From assembly GCA_964418575.1 (NCBI GenBank), contig CAYQMI010000002.1:1-64000 (forward strand): a stretch of DNA of 64,000 nt. The letters run 5' to 3'. The notes beneath the pieces were generated by a model that was not told where the DNA came from, did no database searches, and was given only the letters and a program-made list of their open reading frames with translations. The DNA is from Glaciecola sp964418575 (GTDB taxonomy: Bacteria; Pseudomonadota; Gammaproteobacteria; Enterobacterales; Alteromonadaceae). Positions 16,848 to 26,196 of this stretch are shown here, one piece after another. Position numbers and translations under genes: made by a program. Within the stretch, counting starts at the first letter, position 1; each line of letters starts with the position of its first letter.

Positions 16848-17682
16848 GTGCTGTGCTCAATGCTTTTAAGACTTGCCTCCAAACCTCAAAGCTAAAGCCC
16901 ATACCGAGATGACAAGCAGAGACCTCAACGTGTTTCACGTTGGGGTTTATTTTGTCTAAGCTAGCACTCCAGTGCACAATGCCATCGTACTTACTGTAAA
17001 TGGACGTAATGTTTTGATGAATCGGCGTTTTGTCTAGCTTAGTAATTTCGTTTGCAATCCAATCAACGTCTACTCCAAATCGGCTGAAGCGCCAAGAGAC
17101 TGCGGTAAACTTAGGTCCTCCCACCACCGGCGAACCAAAGGTGATTACCTGAGACACATGTTCAGGTAGCTCTCTGGCGACTTCTCGAGCGATAAAGCCG
17201 CCTAAGCTCCAGCCTACTAGTACAATTGCCTGACCGAGCTCTTCTGATAATTTTCGCGCATTTTTTACTGCTTCAGAGCATAAATAGGCGACGCCAAGCT
17301 CGTTTTTATGCAGTGGCCGACTTCGTTCACTCACGTCAGGTTGCCAATCGATAGTGACATCATCCTCACTAAAATTACGATAAAAACCTGCATCGTTAAC
17401 CCCTAAACCCCAATCATAAATGCGATGGCCGTGTTGCTCTAGATGCCGGTTCATTGGTTTAAAGTAGCGCCCATCTACCCCGAGGCCAGGAAACAGCATG
17501 ATATGTTTAGGGTGGCGTGCAAGCTCTTGATTTATTTTTTTGACCCGCGGGTGCAACAAGCTCAATGCATCTTTGATGACACCCAGCTCATACAATAAAT
17601 CGCGCTTTCTTGGGGCTACAGGTAAAATTTCTATTCTCCAAACATTCAGTATCGATGCAAAACTAAAAAAGTAAGCACCCAC
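16804..17682 (-). CDS. Alpha/beta hydrolase (lipase-like)
   Basis: A 292-residue protein with an alpha/beta hydrolase core. The nucleophile elbow is GWSLGGFIARE, and FGSPVVGG and the late His in SACHLGMGF are consistent with a PGAP1/lipase-like fold. There is no clear signal peptide, though the first 15 residues are hydrophobic. It starts 5 bp after modC and is probably co-transcribed with modABC without an obvious functional link. The substrate is unknown. Confidence 0.75.
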   Translation of the reverse strand: MGAYFFSFASILNVWRIEILPVAPRKRDLLYELGVIKDALSLLHPRVKKINQELARHPKHIMLFPGLGVDGRYFKPMNRHLEQHGHRIYDWGLGVNDAGFYRNFSEDDVTIDWQPDVSERSRPLHKNELGVAYLCSEAVKNARKLSEELGQAIVLVGWSLGGFIAREVARELPEHVSQVITFGSPVVGGPKFTAVSWRFSRFGVDVDWIANEITKLDKTPIHQNITSIYSKYDGIVHWSASLDKINPNVKHVEVSACHLGMGFSFEVWRQVLKALSTAPMQSTEHETSSDPQ

Positions 17683-17687
17683 ATCCG

Positions 17688-18809
17688 CTATATCGCCTTA
17701 AAATAAACATATACATCATCATCAGCGCTAAGCTGCATGTCAGAAAAAGACTTTTGTGATATTTGTGCTATGACTTGCTGGCCTGCAATATTAATTTGTA
17801 CCGCCATCGTCTTGTCCTGCGCTTTGATATCTGCAACAGTCCCATGCAAGCAATTTAGCATGCTTGATTTTAGATTGCTTTGTTTCGAGAGCACTAGCGC
17901 ATTTGCATCAAGCAGTATTCGGTTTGTTTGCTCGGCTTCTTTAGTTAATTTTGCGATAACTTTCGATTTGCTATTGGTAAGCGCAAATACACTTAGATTA
18001 TTAACTGTGTCATCGTGCAGGTGCTCAACTTGTAGAGCAGAAAATATCGTGTCACTTTCCCCCTCAATATGCTGCATATATTCCAGTGTGGGGACTTGCC
18101 TTGTCACATTGCCTTCACTAATTTCAAGCATCACATCGCTCATCACCGCGAGTTCACGAAATGAATGGCTTATCAAAATAATTGCTCTGTCGGTTTTTGC
18201 GCAAAGGTGCTTCAAACGCCAATGTAGGCGTTTGCGCAGAGCCCAGTCCATCGCTGAGAATGCTTCATCTAGGAGCAAAATGGGTTTCCCCGAGAGTAAG
18301 GCTCTCGCGAGCATGCCACGTTGAGATTCCCCGCTTGAAAGCACTGAGCAGTGGCTTTCAAGCAGTGATTCTATTTCGCAAAGCTGTGCTACATCTTTTA
18401 TGGATAAGCTTTCACAAGCATCAAATCCGTATAGACCGGTAAGTTTTTTAGCATGCTCGGGCTGCTTCCAAATAGACATGCTTTGAGCAAGCTCTAAATT
18501 ACGCCCTAACGTTAAATGTTCAAATAAAGGGGTATCAGCACCCACATATACGCAAGGGTTACTTGCTCTGTGTGAGCGCTTAATTGAATGTCGATTAATA
18601 CTCAGCTTTGTTCCAACAGCATCGTCTAAACCGGCTATTCTGCGCAATAGTGTGCTTTTGCCTGCGCCTGACGCGCCAGCAATGCCAATGGTTTTATTCA
18701 AGTCCCAGTTTATTTCAATCGTTACGCCGCTATTGCGTTTTGAAGGCGCGCCATTGAGAGCATAGGTGGTGCATAACAGCTGTTTTTCTTTTGGCGTCAT
18801 ACCTACCAT
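17688..18809 (-). CDS. modC: Molybdate ABC transporter ATPase ModC
   Basis: A 373-residue ABC ATPase with Walker A GASGAGKST, signature LSSGESQRG and Walker B ILLLDEAF. The C-terminal TOBE/Mop-like domain (about 305-373) has LHGTVADIKAQ, which binds molybdate-type oxyanions. It overlaps modB by 7 bp. The alternative start at 18800 is also possible. With ModA and ModB it imports molybdate for molybdenum-cofactor enzymes. Confidence 0.92.
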   Translation of the reverse strand: MVGMTPKEKQLLCTTYALNGAPSKRNSGVTIEINWDLNKTIGIAGASGAGKSTLLRRIAGLDDAVGTKLSINRHSIKRSHRASNPCVYVGADTPLFEHLTLGRNLELAQSMSIWKQPEHAKKLTGLYGFDACESLSIKDVAQLCEIESLLESHCSVLSSGESQRGMLARALLSGKPILLLDEAFSAMDWALRKRLHWRLKHLCAKTDRAIILISHSFRELAVMSDVMLEISEGNVTRQVPTLEYMQHIEGESDTIFSALQVEHLHDDTVNNLSVFALTNSKSKVIAKLTKEAEQTNRILLDANALVLSKQSNLKSSMLNCLHGTVADIKAQDKTMAVQINIAGQQVIAQISQKSFSDMQLSADDDVYVYFKAI

Positions 18810-19486
18810 CCCAGCCTAGGTCGCTGCTGCTTGTTAAACTTATAGAGTAATATCAAACTCGATAAGCTGATCAGTAACAACAAAGCGGCCAGTTGGTGAG
18901 CCTGTTGATAATTAAGCATCTCCACCTGATTAAATAATGCAATCGATACCACTTGCGTTTCGCCAGGTATGTTACCGCCAATCATTAAAATTAATCCAAA
19001 CTCACCAAGTGTGTGCGCAAAGCCTAGGGTTGCAGCACTTATCATACTTGCCTTCATTGCTGGCAACAAAACATAAAAAACCGACTTCAAAGGGCTAATA
19101 CCTAAGGTTTCTGCCGTATAAACTAGGCGATTTCCGTGCGTACGAAAAGCCTGCAATAGCGGCTGCACGACAAAGGGCAGTGAGTAAATTACCGAACCAA
19201 ATAAAATACCGGCAAAGCTGAAGACGAATTGACTACCGGTCAACGCTAACCACGTTTGTCCCAGCCATGTGTTGGGTGAAAAAGCGACCAAGAGATAAAA
19301 ACCTAACACCGTAGGAGGCAAAACCAGAGGTAAAGTAACTAAGGCCTCAAACAATGCTTGAAAGCGCCCGTTGTAACGCGACATTTTCCAAGCTAAGGGC
19401 AACCCAATTATAAAGAGAATCAACACCGTAAGGGCAGCTAACTTCAACGTGAGTATGATTGGCGTAAACGCTAAATCGTTAAACAT
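18803..19486 (-). CDS. modB: Molybdate ABC transporter permease ModB
   Basis: A 227-residue inner-membrane permease with about five hydrophobic helices. The ABC-interaction loop contains AETLGISPLKSVFYVLLPA, and LVLPPTVLGFYLL is a typical ModB segment. It lies 4 bp after modA and overlaps modC. Confidence 0.94.
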   Translation of the reverse strand: MFNDLAFTPIILTLKLAALTVLILFIIGLPLAWKMSRYNGRFQALFEALVTLPLVLPPTVLGFYLLVAFSPNTWLGQTWLALTGSQFVFSFAGILFGSVIYSLPFVVQPLLQAFRTHGNRLVYTAETLGISPLKSVFYVLLPAMKASMISAATLGFAHTLGEFGLILMIGGNIPGETQVVSIALFNQVEMLNYQQAHQLAALLLLISLSSLILLYKFNKQQRPRLGW

Positions 19487-19490
19487 GGGC

Positions 19491-20354
19491 TCACTCGTCG
19501 CCTTGTTTATCTGGCTCTACTTCCTGCATTGCTTTCATATAACCAAGGTCAACAAGCTGCTCTTGAACTTCGTCTGATAACAAGTATGTCATAAACTCAG
19601 TTGCGAGCTTGTGTTTATCACTTCCTACTTTTGTAAGTACTACTCCTTGCTGAATAATGCTCGGATATTGCTGATGGGGTATTTCGATAAACGAGGCGTA
19701 ATGCTCGTATTTATCTGGGAATTTATCCTGTGCTTGAATCAGCATTGACTGTGCAACTAGTCCTAAATCAGCATTGCCGGTATCGATAAACTGGAAGGTC
19801 TGCGATATGTTATTGCCATACACAAAACGCTGAGATAACGCTTGGTAGGTACTAAGCGTTTTTAAATACGCACTAGCTGCTGCACCAAATGGTGCTGTTT
19901 GCGGGTTCGCAATGGCAATACGCCCCTTCCTTGCACTCAAGTTTTGCTCAATAGAAAGCACTTGATCTGCCGGCCATAGCACAAGCTTTCCTTGCGCATA
20001 GTTTTCAGGGGCCTGACTCATACCCTGTTCAAATAATGCAAGCGGTCTTTCTGTGTCGGCGGATAAAAAGATGTCGAATGGCGCACCGTTAATTGTTTGT
20101 GCATAAAGCACACCCGAAGAGCCTGAAACCAGTTTTACCTTGTTTTTATCCCAAGCTGCTGAGCGTTCAATTATATTAGTGAGTGGAAAATAGAAGTTAC
20201 TGGCTACTGCTACTGTAAGTGTTTGTTCTGCATTGGCATTGGCACGAATTGTCAGCGCTGCAAGTGAGAACACGAAGATGCACGTGAAAGCACTCAAACT
20301 GGCTTTGCTTTTAGAAAAATGTTGATGTGGCCAAAGCCTAACGAAACTTCGCAT
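19491..20354 (-). CDS. modA: Molybdate-binding protein ModA
   Basis: A 287-residue periplasmic binding protein with a long N-terminal signal (about 1-42). The mature start TVAVASNFYFPL is typical of ModA, and SGSSGVLYAQ and DIFLSADTERP are ligand-site segments. It is the first gene of the leftward modABC operon. Only a half-match to a ModE operator was seen upstream, and no modE lies in the window. Confidence 0.93.
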   Translation of the reverse strand: MRSFVRLWPHQHFSKSKASLSAFTCIFVFSLAALTIRANANAEQTLTVAVASNFYFPLTNIIERSAAWDKNKVKLVSGSSGVLYAQTINGAPFDIFLSADTERPLALFEQGMSQAPENYAQGKLVLWPADQVLSIEQNLSARKGRIAIANPQTAPFGAAASAYLKTLSTYQALSQRFVYGNNISQTFQFIDTGNADLGLVAQSMLIQAQDKFPDKYEHYASFIEIPHQQYPSIIQQGVVLTKVGSDKHKLATEFMTYLLSDEVQEQLVDLGYMKAMQEVEPDKQGDE

Positions 20355-20465
20355 TCAGCGCTCTAATAACAGTAAAAGATAGTAAACAATATCACTTTCT
20401 AAACCCATGATACATATCGCTATTTCATTATTTTACTAGTGACGGCCATAAAATCTAGACCAAAA

Positions 20466-20491
20466 AAAAGCGACTATAAATAGTCGCTTTT
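20466..20491 (-). terminator. Terminator of the cold-shock gene
   Basis: AAAAGCGACTA pairs perfectly with TAGTCGCTTTT around a TAAA loop, and the minus strand continues with a T-run. It separates csp from modA. Confidence 0.8.
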
Positions 20492-20542
20492 CGGAAATTG
20501 TTACAACTCATCTACTGGGTAGTGAGCTGAATCGATTGCTAA

Positions 20543-20752
20543 TTAAAGAGCAACGATGTTTTCTGCTTGAGGACCTTTCTGGCCGTCAGTTACAGTAAAC
20601 TCAACTTTTTGACCTTCTGCAAGGGTTTTGAAACCGTCGCCAGAAATAGCGCTGAAGTGTGCAAACACGTCAGGACCTGATTCTTGTGCGATAAAGCCGA
20701 AGCCTTTAGATTCGTTAAACCACTTTACTGTTCCGTTAGTTCTGTTAGACAT
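20543..20752 (-). CDS. Cold-shock protein, CspA family
   Basis: A 69-residue single cold-shock domain with RNP1 KGFGFIA and RNP2-like VFAHFSAI. It binds single-stranded nucleic acids as an RNA chaperone. The start at MSNRTNG is chosen because an AGGA-containing site precedes this ATG and it gives the standard length; a 15-residue upstream extension is in-frame but not family-like. The 257-bp upstream region may hold the long untranslated leader common in csp genes. Confidence 0.95.
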   Translation of the reverse strand: MSNRTNGTVKWFNESKGFGFIAQESGPDVFAHFSAISGDGFKTLAEGQKVEFTVTDGQKGPQAENIVAL

Positions 20753-21009
20753 AATAATATCCTGTTGTAAAAAAATTTTAATTGTGTCCGTTCGCAAAAT
20801 GCAATTAGACGTTTGTAGCTGAAATTAGAGACTGATACTTTGTTACTGCAGGACGTGTAGTACGAATAAAACGGCGTAATGTAGGTTCAAGAATAGACTT
20901 CTCTCTAGCTGGTGCATAATATAGCTAATTTTTAGACGAATGTACAACTTTTATTTTCATATATATTATGAATTTATTTAAGTAATACATCGTCCTATGT
21001 TTAGTTTAC

Positions 21010-23403
21010 CTATCTATTTTCTAGTCGGTTATAATCTAAATAGCCTGCTTCAACCGAATTCCCTTCAGAAATAAACGCATGAATGCGATCGCTATAATCC
21101 CAGAATGTTGGGTTTGAGCGTCGCATACCGTATTTATCCATGAGGGCTGCGTAGTCTTGCTCACTGTTTAACGCAAGCACTTGATCAACAAAGGCATCAA
21201 CGTTCTCATCTTTAACCATCATAAAAGTATTTGGGTAAGAGCCTGTAATGCCGTTAAGCACCGTTACACCATGCTTGCCCGGAACTAATTCAGACTCCTC
21301 GGCAAACATTGAAGTAATATTTTTATGTGCATTATTTTTAATTAGCGACATATAGTGCGAGCGACCAAGCTTGTTTTGGACTTCAATAATGGTCAGCTCA
21401 CCAAGCAAGCTCACTCCCTCACCCGAAAAGCTAGATAAGCGCTGCATGGCTTCAACTACTTTATCGTTATGATTATTGCGCAGATCATGTCGCACTGAAA
21501 CCGAGCGCCCCAAATATTCGGCTAGCTTTTTATACATTTCAGTTTTAGGGTCATCAGTGGAGAACTCAACAGATGTTCCTACCCGCTCATAGTAGCGACT
21601 ATCTGCAAAATACTTCAACACTTCTTCATCCGCATCTTTATACCAATCTTTTAACGCTTCATCTCTTGCCGTCTCTGGCAAAAAGTCTAAAAACAGGTTT
21701 TCACCGTCCATACGCAAAAAGTCCATGTACAAACGCGACAATAGCTGATGACCCACATTGCCATACACGTCGTAACCGGCTACTAACAAATAATAGATTT
21801 GTTCAAGTAAAGGATAATCGATTACCCATGCAGTTTGAGGTGCTTTGCCTAACATACCTTTATGCACAGAGGCATTGTCGAAGTGCCTGAAAATGGTCAG
21901 CGCTGCGTTTTGGTTATAATCGCCATCAGCGGTTTTGCCATCCCATATGAGGTTCAAATCAACCTTCAAACCTTCTTGGCCCTTGCTCACAAAATTATTG
22001 AGCATAAACTCTTCTTTGCTTTGCGCAGCAACTTTTGCTTTCTCAGCATATCTAGCCCAATTGGTTAAGGGCATAAAAATATCTTCTTTTGCGCTAGGCA
22101 GTTCGAGTTCGTCTGATTTTATATCAACGTATTGCTCAAGCTTTCCATTGATGGGTAAATCCGGATTCATAAAAAATACCCAAAAATGATCCCTGATCAC
22201 ATTTACTGCTACCTGCCCTCTACATACTGGGCCTTTGATGAAGTTCATAATGATGTATTGAGCTTCGTCGAGCATGAACTTGTAGCGAGATGCCATCGGC
22301 AATTGCTCAAAGGCTTTAAATGGATTAGCAGCAACCTTTTCAGTGTAATCAGGTAAAAATCTTACTTCATAGTTTGTGTCGTAAAATAATTCATTGTAAC
22401 GAGCTAAACGCTCTTTATTAAAAGCATATGGCAAATGGGTTTTTGTTACTATCGTCTCTAGATATTCCACTAAACGATAATATACGCGCGGCACACCTGG
22501 GTCGTCGTAAGGGCGGCGGGTCGCAATAATTTCCACTTCTTGCCCTGGTGGTGTTGATGAGCGCACCAATCTGAAATATTTTGGCCTGACTTGCTTAGAG
22601 CTTGATGGACCATCGAGTTCACTGAAGTAGATATTTGCTAAGAACAAATGTTCATAAATATATCGATTAACTAACTGCTGCTTTCTTGCTGGGCCATTTA
22701 AGAATTTCTCCCAGGTTTCAATCTTGTTGAGATAGGCTTGATCAAGCGGTTCGCGAGCGGTGTATTTCGCGCCTTGCTCTAACCATATTTTAAGCGTCGC
22801 TTGTTCGGCGTTCGCTAAACCTGGCAGGGCATACGGCATACCCCACAAAGGGCGATCTTTGGTATAAAGCGCCATTTGCTCAGGCGTCGCACACACTTCA
22901 CTGCGATCGTAGCCAAAGCTAAAATCATCCGGCAGAACACCACTTGTTGGCTGTGGGTTAGCTTCTTTTAATTCCAATAGCTGATACATCAAGCTGGTTT
23001 GTTTGTTCGCCTCTAAAGAATTTCCATGTTCATTCAACACAGGGAAAAAGCCTTTATCACGCCATTGCTGTGTATTTTGGGCATCTTCAAATAGGCGAGT
23101 TAAAGGCGCGTGCTTGATACGCGCAGCATTATATACCTTCTCTTTAGACGCACCGCGGTCTATGCCTTCTACAGCGGTCATTTTAAGTTGGCATGGCGCG
23201 TCAAAGCAGGCATGACAGACAACACAACGCTGTTCAACAACCGGCTTAACATCCAGCCAATAATCAATATTATCTTCTGGCAGCTCGCTAACAACGCGCT
23301 CTTGAACTTCTGCAGGACCAAAACGTTCTTCAAAATCGAAGGCGGCAAGCGTGGCGCAGCCACCTAAAACGATTAAGGCAAGCGCAATGTAAAGTGACTT
23401 CAT
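21010..23403 (-). CDS. cti: Fatty acid cis/trans isomerase (Cti)
   Basis: A 797-residue exported haem protein. The N-terminal signal peptide carries a lipobox-like GGCA. The c-type haem motif CVVCH is at about residues 59-63. The length (about 800) and segments such as LYMDFLRMDGENLF match Cti, which converts cis to trans unsaturated fatty acids in the membrane during solvent or heat stress. It is monocistronic. Confidence 0.9.
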   Translation of the reverse strand: MKSLYIALALIVLGGCATLAAFDFEERFGPAEVQERVVSELPEDNIDYWLDVKPVVEQRCVVCHACFDAPCQLKMTAVEGIDRGASKEKVYNAARIKHAPLTRLFEDAQNTQQWRDKGFFPVLNEHGNSLEANKQTSLMYQLLELKEANPQPTSGVLPDDFSFGYDRSEVCATPEQMALYTKDRPLWGMPYALPGLANAEQATLKIWLEQGAKYTAREPLDQAYLNKIETWEKFLNGPARKQQLVNRYIYEHLFLANIYFSELDGPSSSKQVRPKYFRLVRSSTPPGQEVEIIATRRPYDDPGVPRVYYRLVEYLETIVTKTHLPYAFNKERLARYNELFYDTNYEVRFLPDYTEKVAANPFKAFEQLPMASRYKFMLDEAQYIIMNFIKGPVCRGQVAVNVIRDHFWVFFMNPDLPINGKLEQYVDIKSDELELPSAKEDIFMPLTNWARYAEKAKVAAQSKEEFMLNNFVSKGQEGLKVDLNLIWDGKTADGDYNQNAALTIFRHFDNASVHKGMLGKAPQTAWVIDYPLLEQIYYLLVAGYDVYGNVGHQLLSRLYMDFLRMDGENLFLDFLPETARDEALKDWYKDADEEVLKYFADSRYYERVGTSVEFSTDDPKTEMYKKLAEYLGRSVSVRHDLRNNHNDKVVEAMQRLSSFSGEGVSLLGELTIIEVQNKLGRSHYMSLIKNNAHKNITSMFAEESELVPGKHGVTVLNGITGSYPNTFMMVKDENVDAFVDQVLALNSEQDYAALMDKYGMRRSNPTFWDYSDRIHAFISEGNSVEAGYLDYNRLENR

Positions 23404-23576
23404 GTAATGGTATTCTCAAAGCAAATTGTAGTTTAAGGGCTTTTTATGGCGAGCTTGTCTAGACTGCGCTCGAGCCTTTCTAGACCTCACGTGCTAGTAG
23501 TATACCTCAATAAGGCAGATTCGCACGAATAGGGGTGTTTTTGCCCTCACTCGCATGTTTACGAGGTAATTTTAGC

Positions 23577-23786
23577 CTAATAGCAAGAATTTGGCGTGCT
23601 GTCTGGGTTAATGTCCCCAGCAACTTCGTCTGGGTCAACATTGTTATCTAGCAAGACCCCTCTTACAAACTCAATCTGCTCGAGCACACGCTTGTAGTCA
23701 TCCCCATATTCATATTTATTTACTTCAATGGCCTGCGGCATAAAAGTAAATGCTATTTTTAATGCCTGTAAATCATCTTCTTTCAT
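23577..23786 (-). CDS. Hypothetical acidic protein, 69 aa
   Basis: A short acidic protein rich in Asp/Glu (EDDLQALKIAFTFMPQ...DPDEVAGD). The start at 23786 is supported by AAGGA 7 bp upstream; a longer in-frame start at 23801 is less likely. There is no signal peptide or membrane segment, and the family is not recognised. Confidence 0.5.
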   Translation of the reverse strand: MKEDDLQALKIAFTFMPQAIEVNKYEYGDDYKRVLEQIEFVRGVLLDNNVDPDEVAGDINPDSTPNSCY

Positions 23787-23995
23787 ACTATTTTCCTTCA
23801 AATTTCTAGGCCAAAATCTTTAGTCCATTCGAATCTTATCAACTATGTATTTCACTTTAACGACCAATTTTAAAATAAAGATCCGAAGGCATTGAGCAAT
23901 AAGCACAACAAATAGCGAAGCCACAGACTCAAAACTTGAAATTATGCCAGCAACATATTACAAGTGCTGAGGGTTTACGCAAACAGGCAAGGCTA

Positions 23996-25147
23996 ATGCA
24001 AGGTTTTGATTTCACCACCACCAAAAAAATCATCTGTAATATTGGTGCGCTCGAGCAATTAGCGATGCAATGCCAGCAATTAAACATTCGCAAACCACTC
24101 GTAGTGACCGACAAAGGCATTGTGAAATGCGGCTTGCTAAAAAGCTTATTGGAGATTTGCAAAGGCATGGAACTGCATGTTTTTGATGATGTACAAGCCG
24201 ACCCAAGTGATGAGCTCGTGCAAGCGTCAAGCGATTTTGCCATCAATAAGAAAGTAGACGGCATCATTGGCTTTGGTGGCGGAAGTGCCATGGACACCGC
24301 TAAGTTAGTGTCAGTGTTAGCATGCCAGCAGCAAAATTTAGAGGCGCTTTATGGCATTGAAGTAATCACCAGCCCCCGTTTACCACTCATACTGATACCC
24401 ACAACAGCCGGCACGGGCTCTGAAGTAACGCCTATTGCCATTGTCACTACAGGAAACACCACTAAGGCTGGTGTAGTATCGAGCACCTTGCTGCCCGATA
24501 TCGCTATTCTCGATGCTAATCTCACCCTTGGTTTACCTGGTCATGTAACGGCTGCAACCGGTATTGATGCTATGGTACATGCTATTGAGGCCTACACTAG
24601 CAAACACAAAAAGAACCCTTATTCGGATATGCTAGCCAAACAAGCTCTGCGTTTATTATCGCAAAATATCGAAACTGCCACTTTTGATGGCGGCAATCTA
24701 CAGGCAAGGCAAAATATGTTGTTAGGTGCATGTTTGGCAGGACAAGCTTTTGCTAACGCACCGGTGGCAGCCGTGCACGCACTTGCCTACCCCTTAGGTG
24801 GTCATTTTCACATTCCCCATGGCTTGAGCAACTCCTTAGTACTGCCCCACGTCTTGCGTTTTAACCAAGATGTTGCTTTTGCACAATACGCTGAACTTGC
24901 ACCATATATCCTGAACAACAACATTTCTAAACAGAGTGCAGAAACACTCAGCGCCAGATTTATTGCGAAGCTCGAAACACTCATTGTGGATTTAACGCTC
25001 CCGTATAAACTACAGATGCTTGGCATTGTGCGCAACGATTTGCCGACCTTAGCCGCCGATGCCATGCAACAAACGCGTTTGTTGGCGAATAACCCAAAAA
25101 CCATGAGCTATGAAGATGCCCTGCGGATTTATGAGCTTGCCTTCTGA
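23996..25147 (+). CDS. Iron-containing alcohol dehydrogenase
   Basis: A 383-residue group III alcohol dehydrogenase. GFGGGSAMDTAKL binds NAD(P), and TTAGTGSEVTP is the family motif. Metal ligands are visible in TGIDAMVHAIEAYTS and HALAYPLGGHFHIPHG. The ATG at 23996 gives the standard length; an upstream TTG adds 20 unlikely residues. The substrate is unknown. A thioesterase gene follows 71 bp downstream. Confidence 0.88.
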   Translation: MQGFDFTTTKKIICNIGALEQLAMQCQQLNIRKPLVVTDKGIVKCGLLKSLLEICKGMELHVFDDVQADPSDELVQASSDFAINKKVDGIIGFGGGSAMDTAKLVSVLACQQQNLEALYGIEVITSPRLPLILIPTTAGTGSEVTPIAIVTTGNTTKAGVVSSTLLPDIAILDANLTLGLPGHVTAATGIDAMVHAIEAYTSKHKKNPYSDMLAKQALRLLSQNIETATFDGGNLQARQNMLLGACLAGQAFANAPVAAVHALAYPLGGHFHIPHGLSNSLVLPHVLRFNQDVAFAQYAELAPYILNNNISKQSAETLSARFIAKLETLIVDLTLPYKLQMLGIVRNDLPTLAADAMQQTRLLANNPKTMSYEDALRIYELAF

Positions 25148-25218
25148 GTGTTTTAAGCATTGCACAAAGCGCAAATTCAGGCATAGTCTTTAACCAGACT
25201 CAGTAAACAGTGCATCAA

Positions 25219-25653
25219 ATGACAAAACCTAAGGCACATAACAAAGACGAATATACTCACTTCTTTGAGTTAAGTACCCGCTGGATGGATAACGATATTT
25301 ACGGCCATGTAAATAATGTGGTGTATTACAGCTACTTCGATACCATTGTGAATCAGTATTTAATCGAGTATGGCGAATTTGATATTCACCAAAGTGACAC
25401 CATTGGCTTGATGGTGCATTCTGAGTGCAGTTATTTCACCAGTATTGCCTTTCCAGATAAAATTCAAGGCGCTTTTAGAGTAAACCGCTTGGGCAATAGC
25501 TCTGTGCAATACGGCGTAGCAATATTTGCAGAGGGCGCAGAAAAAGCGTGTGCGCAAGCTTCACTTACGCATGTGTTTGTACAACGAGCGACGCAAGTCC
25601 CTCAGCCTATAAGTGGTAAAATACGAGAAGCATTAGAGCAGGCAACACGATAA
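25219..25653 (+). CDS. Hot-dog acyl-CoA thioesterase (4HBT type)
   Basis: A 144-residue single hot-dog domain. The motif TRWMDNDIYGHVNNVVYY includes the catalytic Asp of the 4-hydroxybenzoyl-CoA thioesterase/YbgC family. The start is ATG 25219; a GTG at 25210 is possible. It is probably cytoplasmic, hydrolysing a short acyl-CoA. It follows the Fe-ADH and precedes a META lipoprotein. Confidence 0.82.
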   Translation: MTKPKAHNKDEYTHFFELSTRWMDNDIYGHVNNVVYYSYFDTIVNQYLIEYGEFDIHQSDTIGLMVHSECSYFTSIAFPDKIQGAFRVNRLGNSSVQYGVAIFAEGAEKACAQASLTHVFVQRATQVPQPISGKIREALEQATR

Positions 25654-25688
25654 ACGCATCATCTATACAATTATAGGAACGTAACGCG

Positions 25689-26135
25689 ATGAAAATACGT
25701 AATATTCAAAAGGCATTAATAGCTACGGCTGCATTTATAACGATTGGCTGCACACAAGCTGAACAAGGTAGTGACATGGCATCTCCTCCTCTTATGGATA
25801 CTTATTGGCAGCTAAGTGAACTGCACTCAAAAGCAATAAAAGAAAGCACAACTGCCCCCACCGCTCATGTCATTTTTGACGAAGCTGAAGGTCGAATTAC
25901 AGGCTCAACTGGCTGCAACCGCTTTTTTGGTGGCTTTACGCTAGGCGAAAACAATTCCGTTAGCTTTAGCGAGATTGGCGCAACGCGGCGAGCGTGTTTG
26001 CCGGGCGAAGTAGAAGAGCAAGATTATTTAAATATGCTTGGAGAAACCAGCGCTTACTCCATTGAAAGTGACAAACTTAGCTTTAGCGACACTCAGCAAG
26101 AGACGCTGGCGGTATTTACGGCTGTTAAACCTTAA
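25689..26135 (+). CDS. META-domain lipoprotein (HslJ-like)
   Basis: A 148-residue protein with a lipoprotein signal (lipobox ITIGC, Cys near 22). Residues 35-145 form a META/HslJ-like beta domain with TYWQL near the start and GSTGCNRFFGG, plus RRACLPG. The conserved Cys pair (in GCN and ACL) could form a disulphide. It is probably a periplasm-facing protein; the family is linked to stress or drug tolerance. Confidence 0.82.
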   Translation: MKIRNIQKALIATAAFITIGCTQAEQGSDMASPPLMDTYWQLSELHSKAIKESTTAPTAHVIFDEAEGRITGSTGCNRFFGGFTLGENNSVSFSEIGATRRACLPGEVEEQDYLNMLGETSAYSIESDKLSFSDTQQETLAVFTAVKP

Positions 26136-26153
26136 GCATTTTAATTCAATAAA

Positions 26154-26181
26154 AAAGGCACTAGTAGTAGCTAGTGCCTTT
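26154..26181. terminator. Bidirectional terminator between META lipoprotein and katG
   Basis: AAAGGCACTAG pairs perfectly with CTAGTGCCTTT around a 6-nt loop, flanked by an A-run on one side and T-rich sequence on the other. It lies between convergent genes. Confidence 0.75.
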
Positions 26182-26196
26182 GGGTTTCAAATATAT

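Noticed and set aside
17737..18324. 195-codon plus-strand frame opposite modC
   Set aside because: It is antisense to a firmly identified ATPase and has no family features; a shadow.
20416..20423. ATCGCTAT resembling a ModE half-site upstream of modA
   Set aside because: Only one half is present, the second arm does not match, and no modE gene is in the window.
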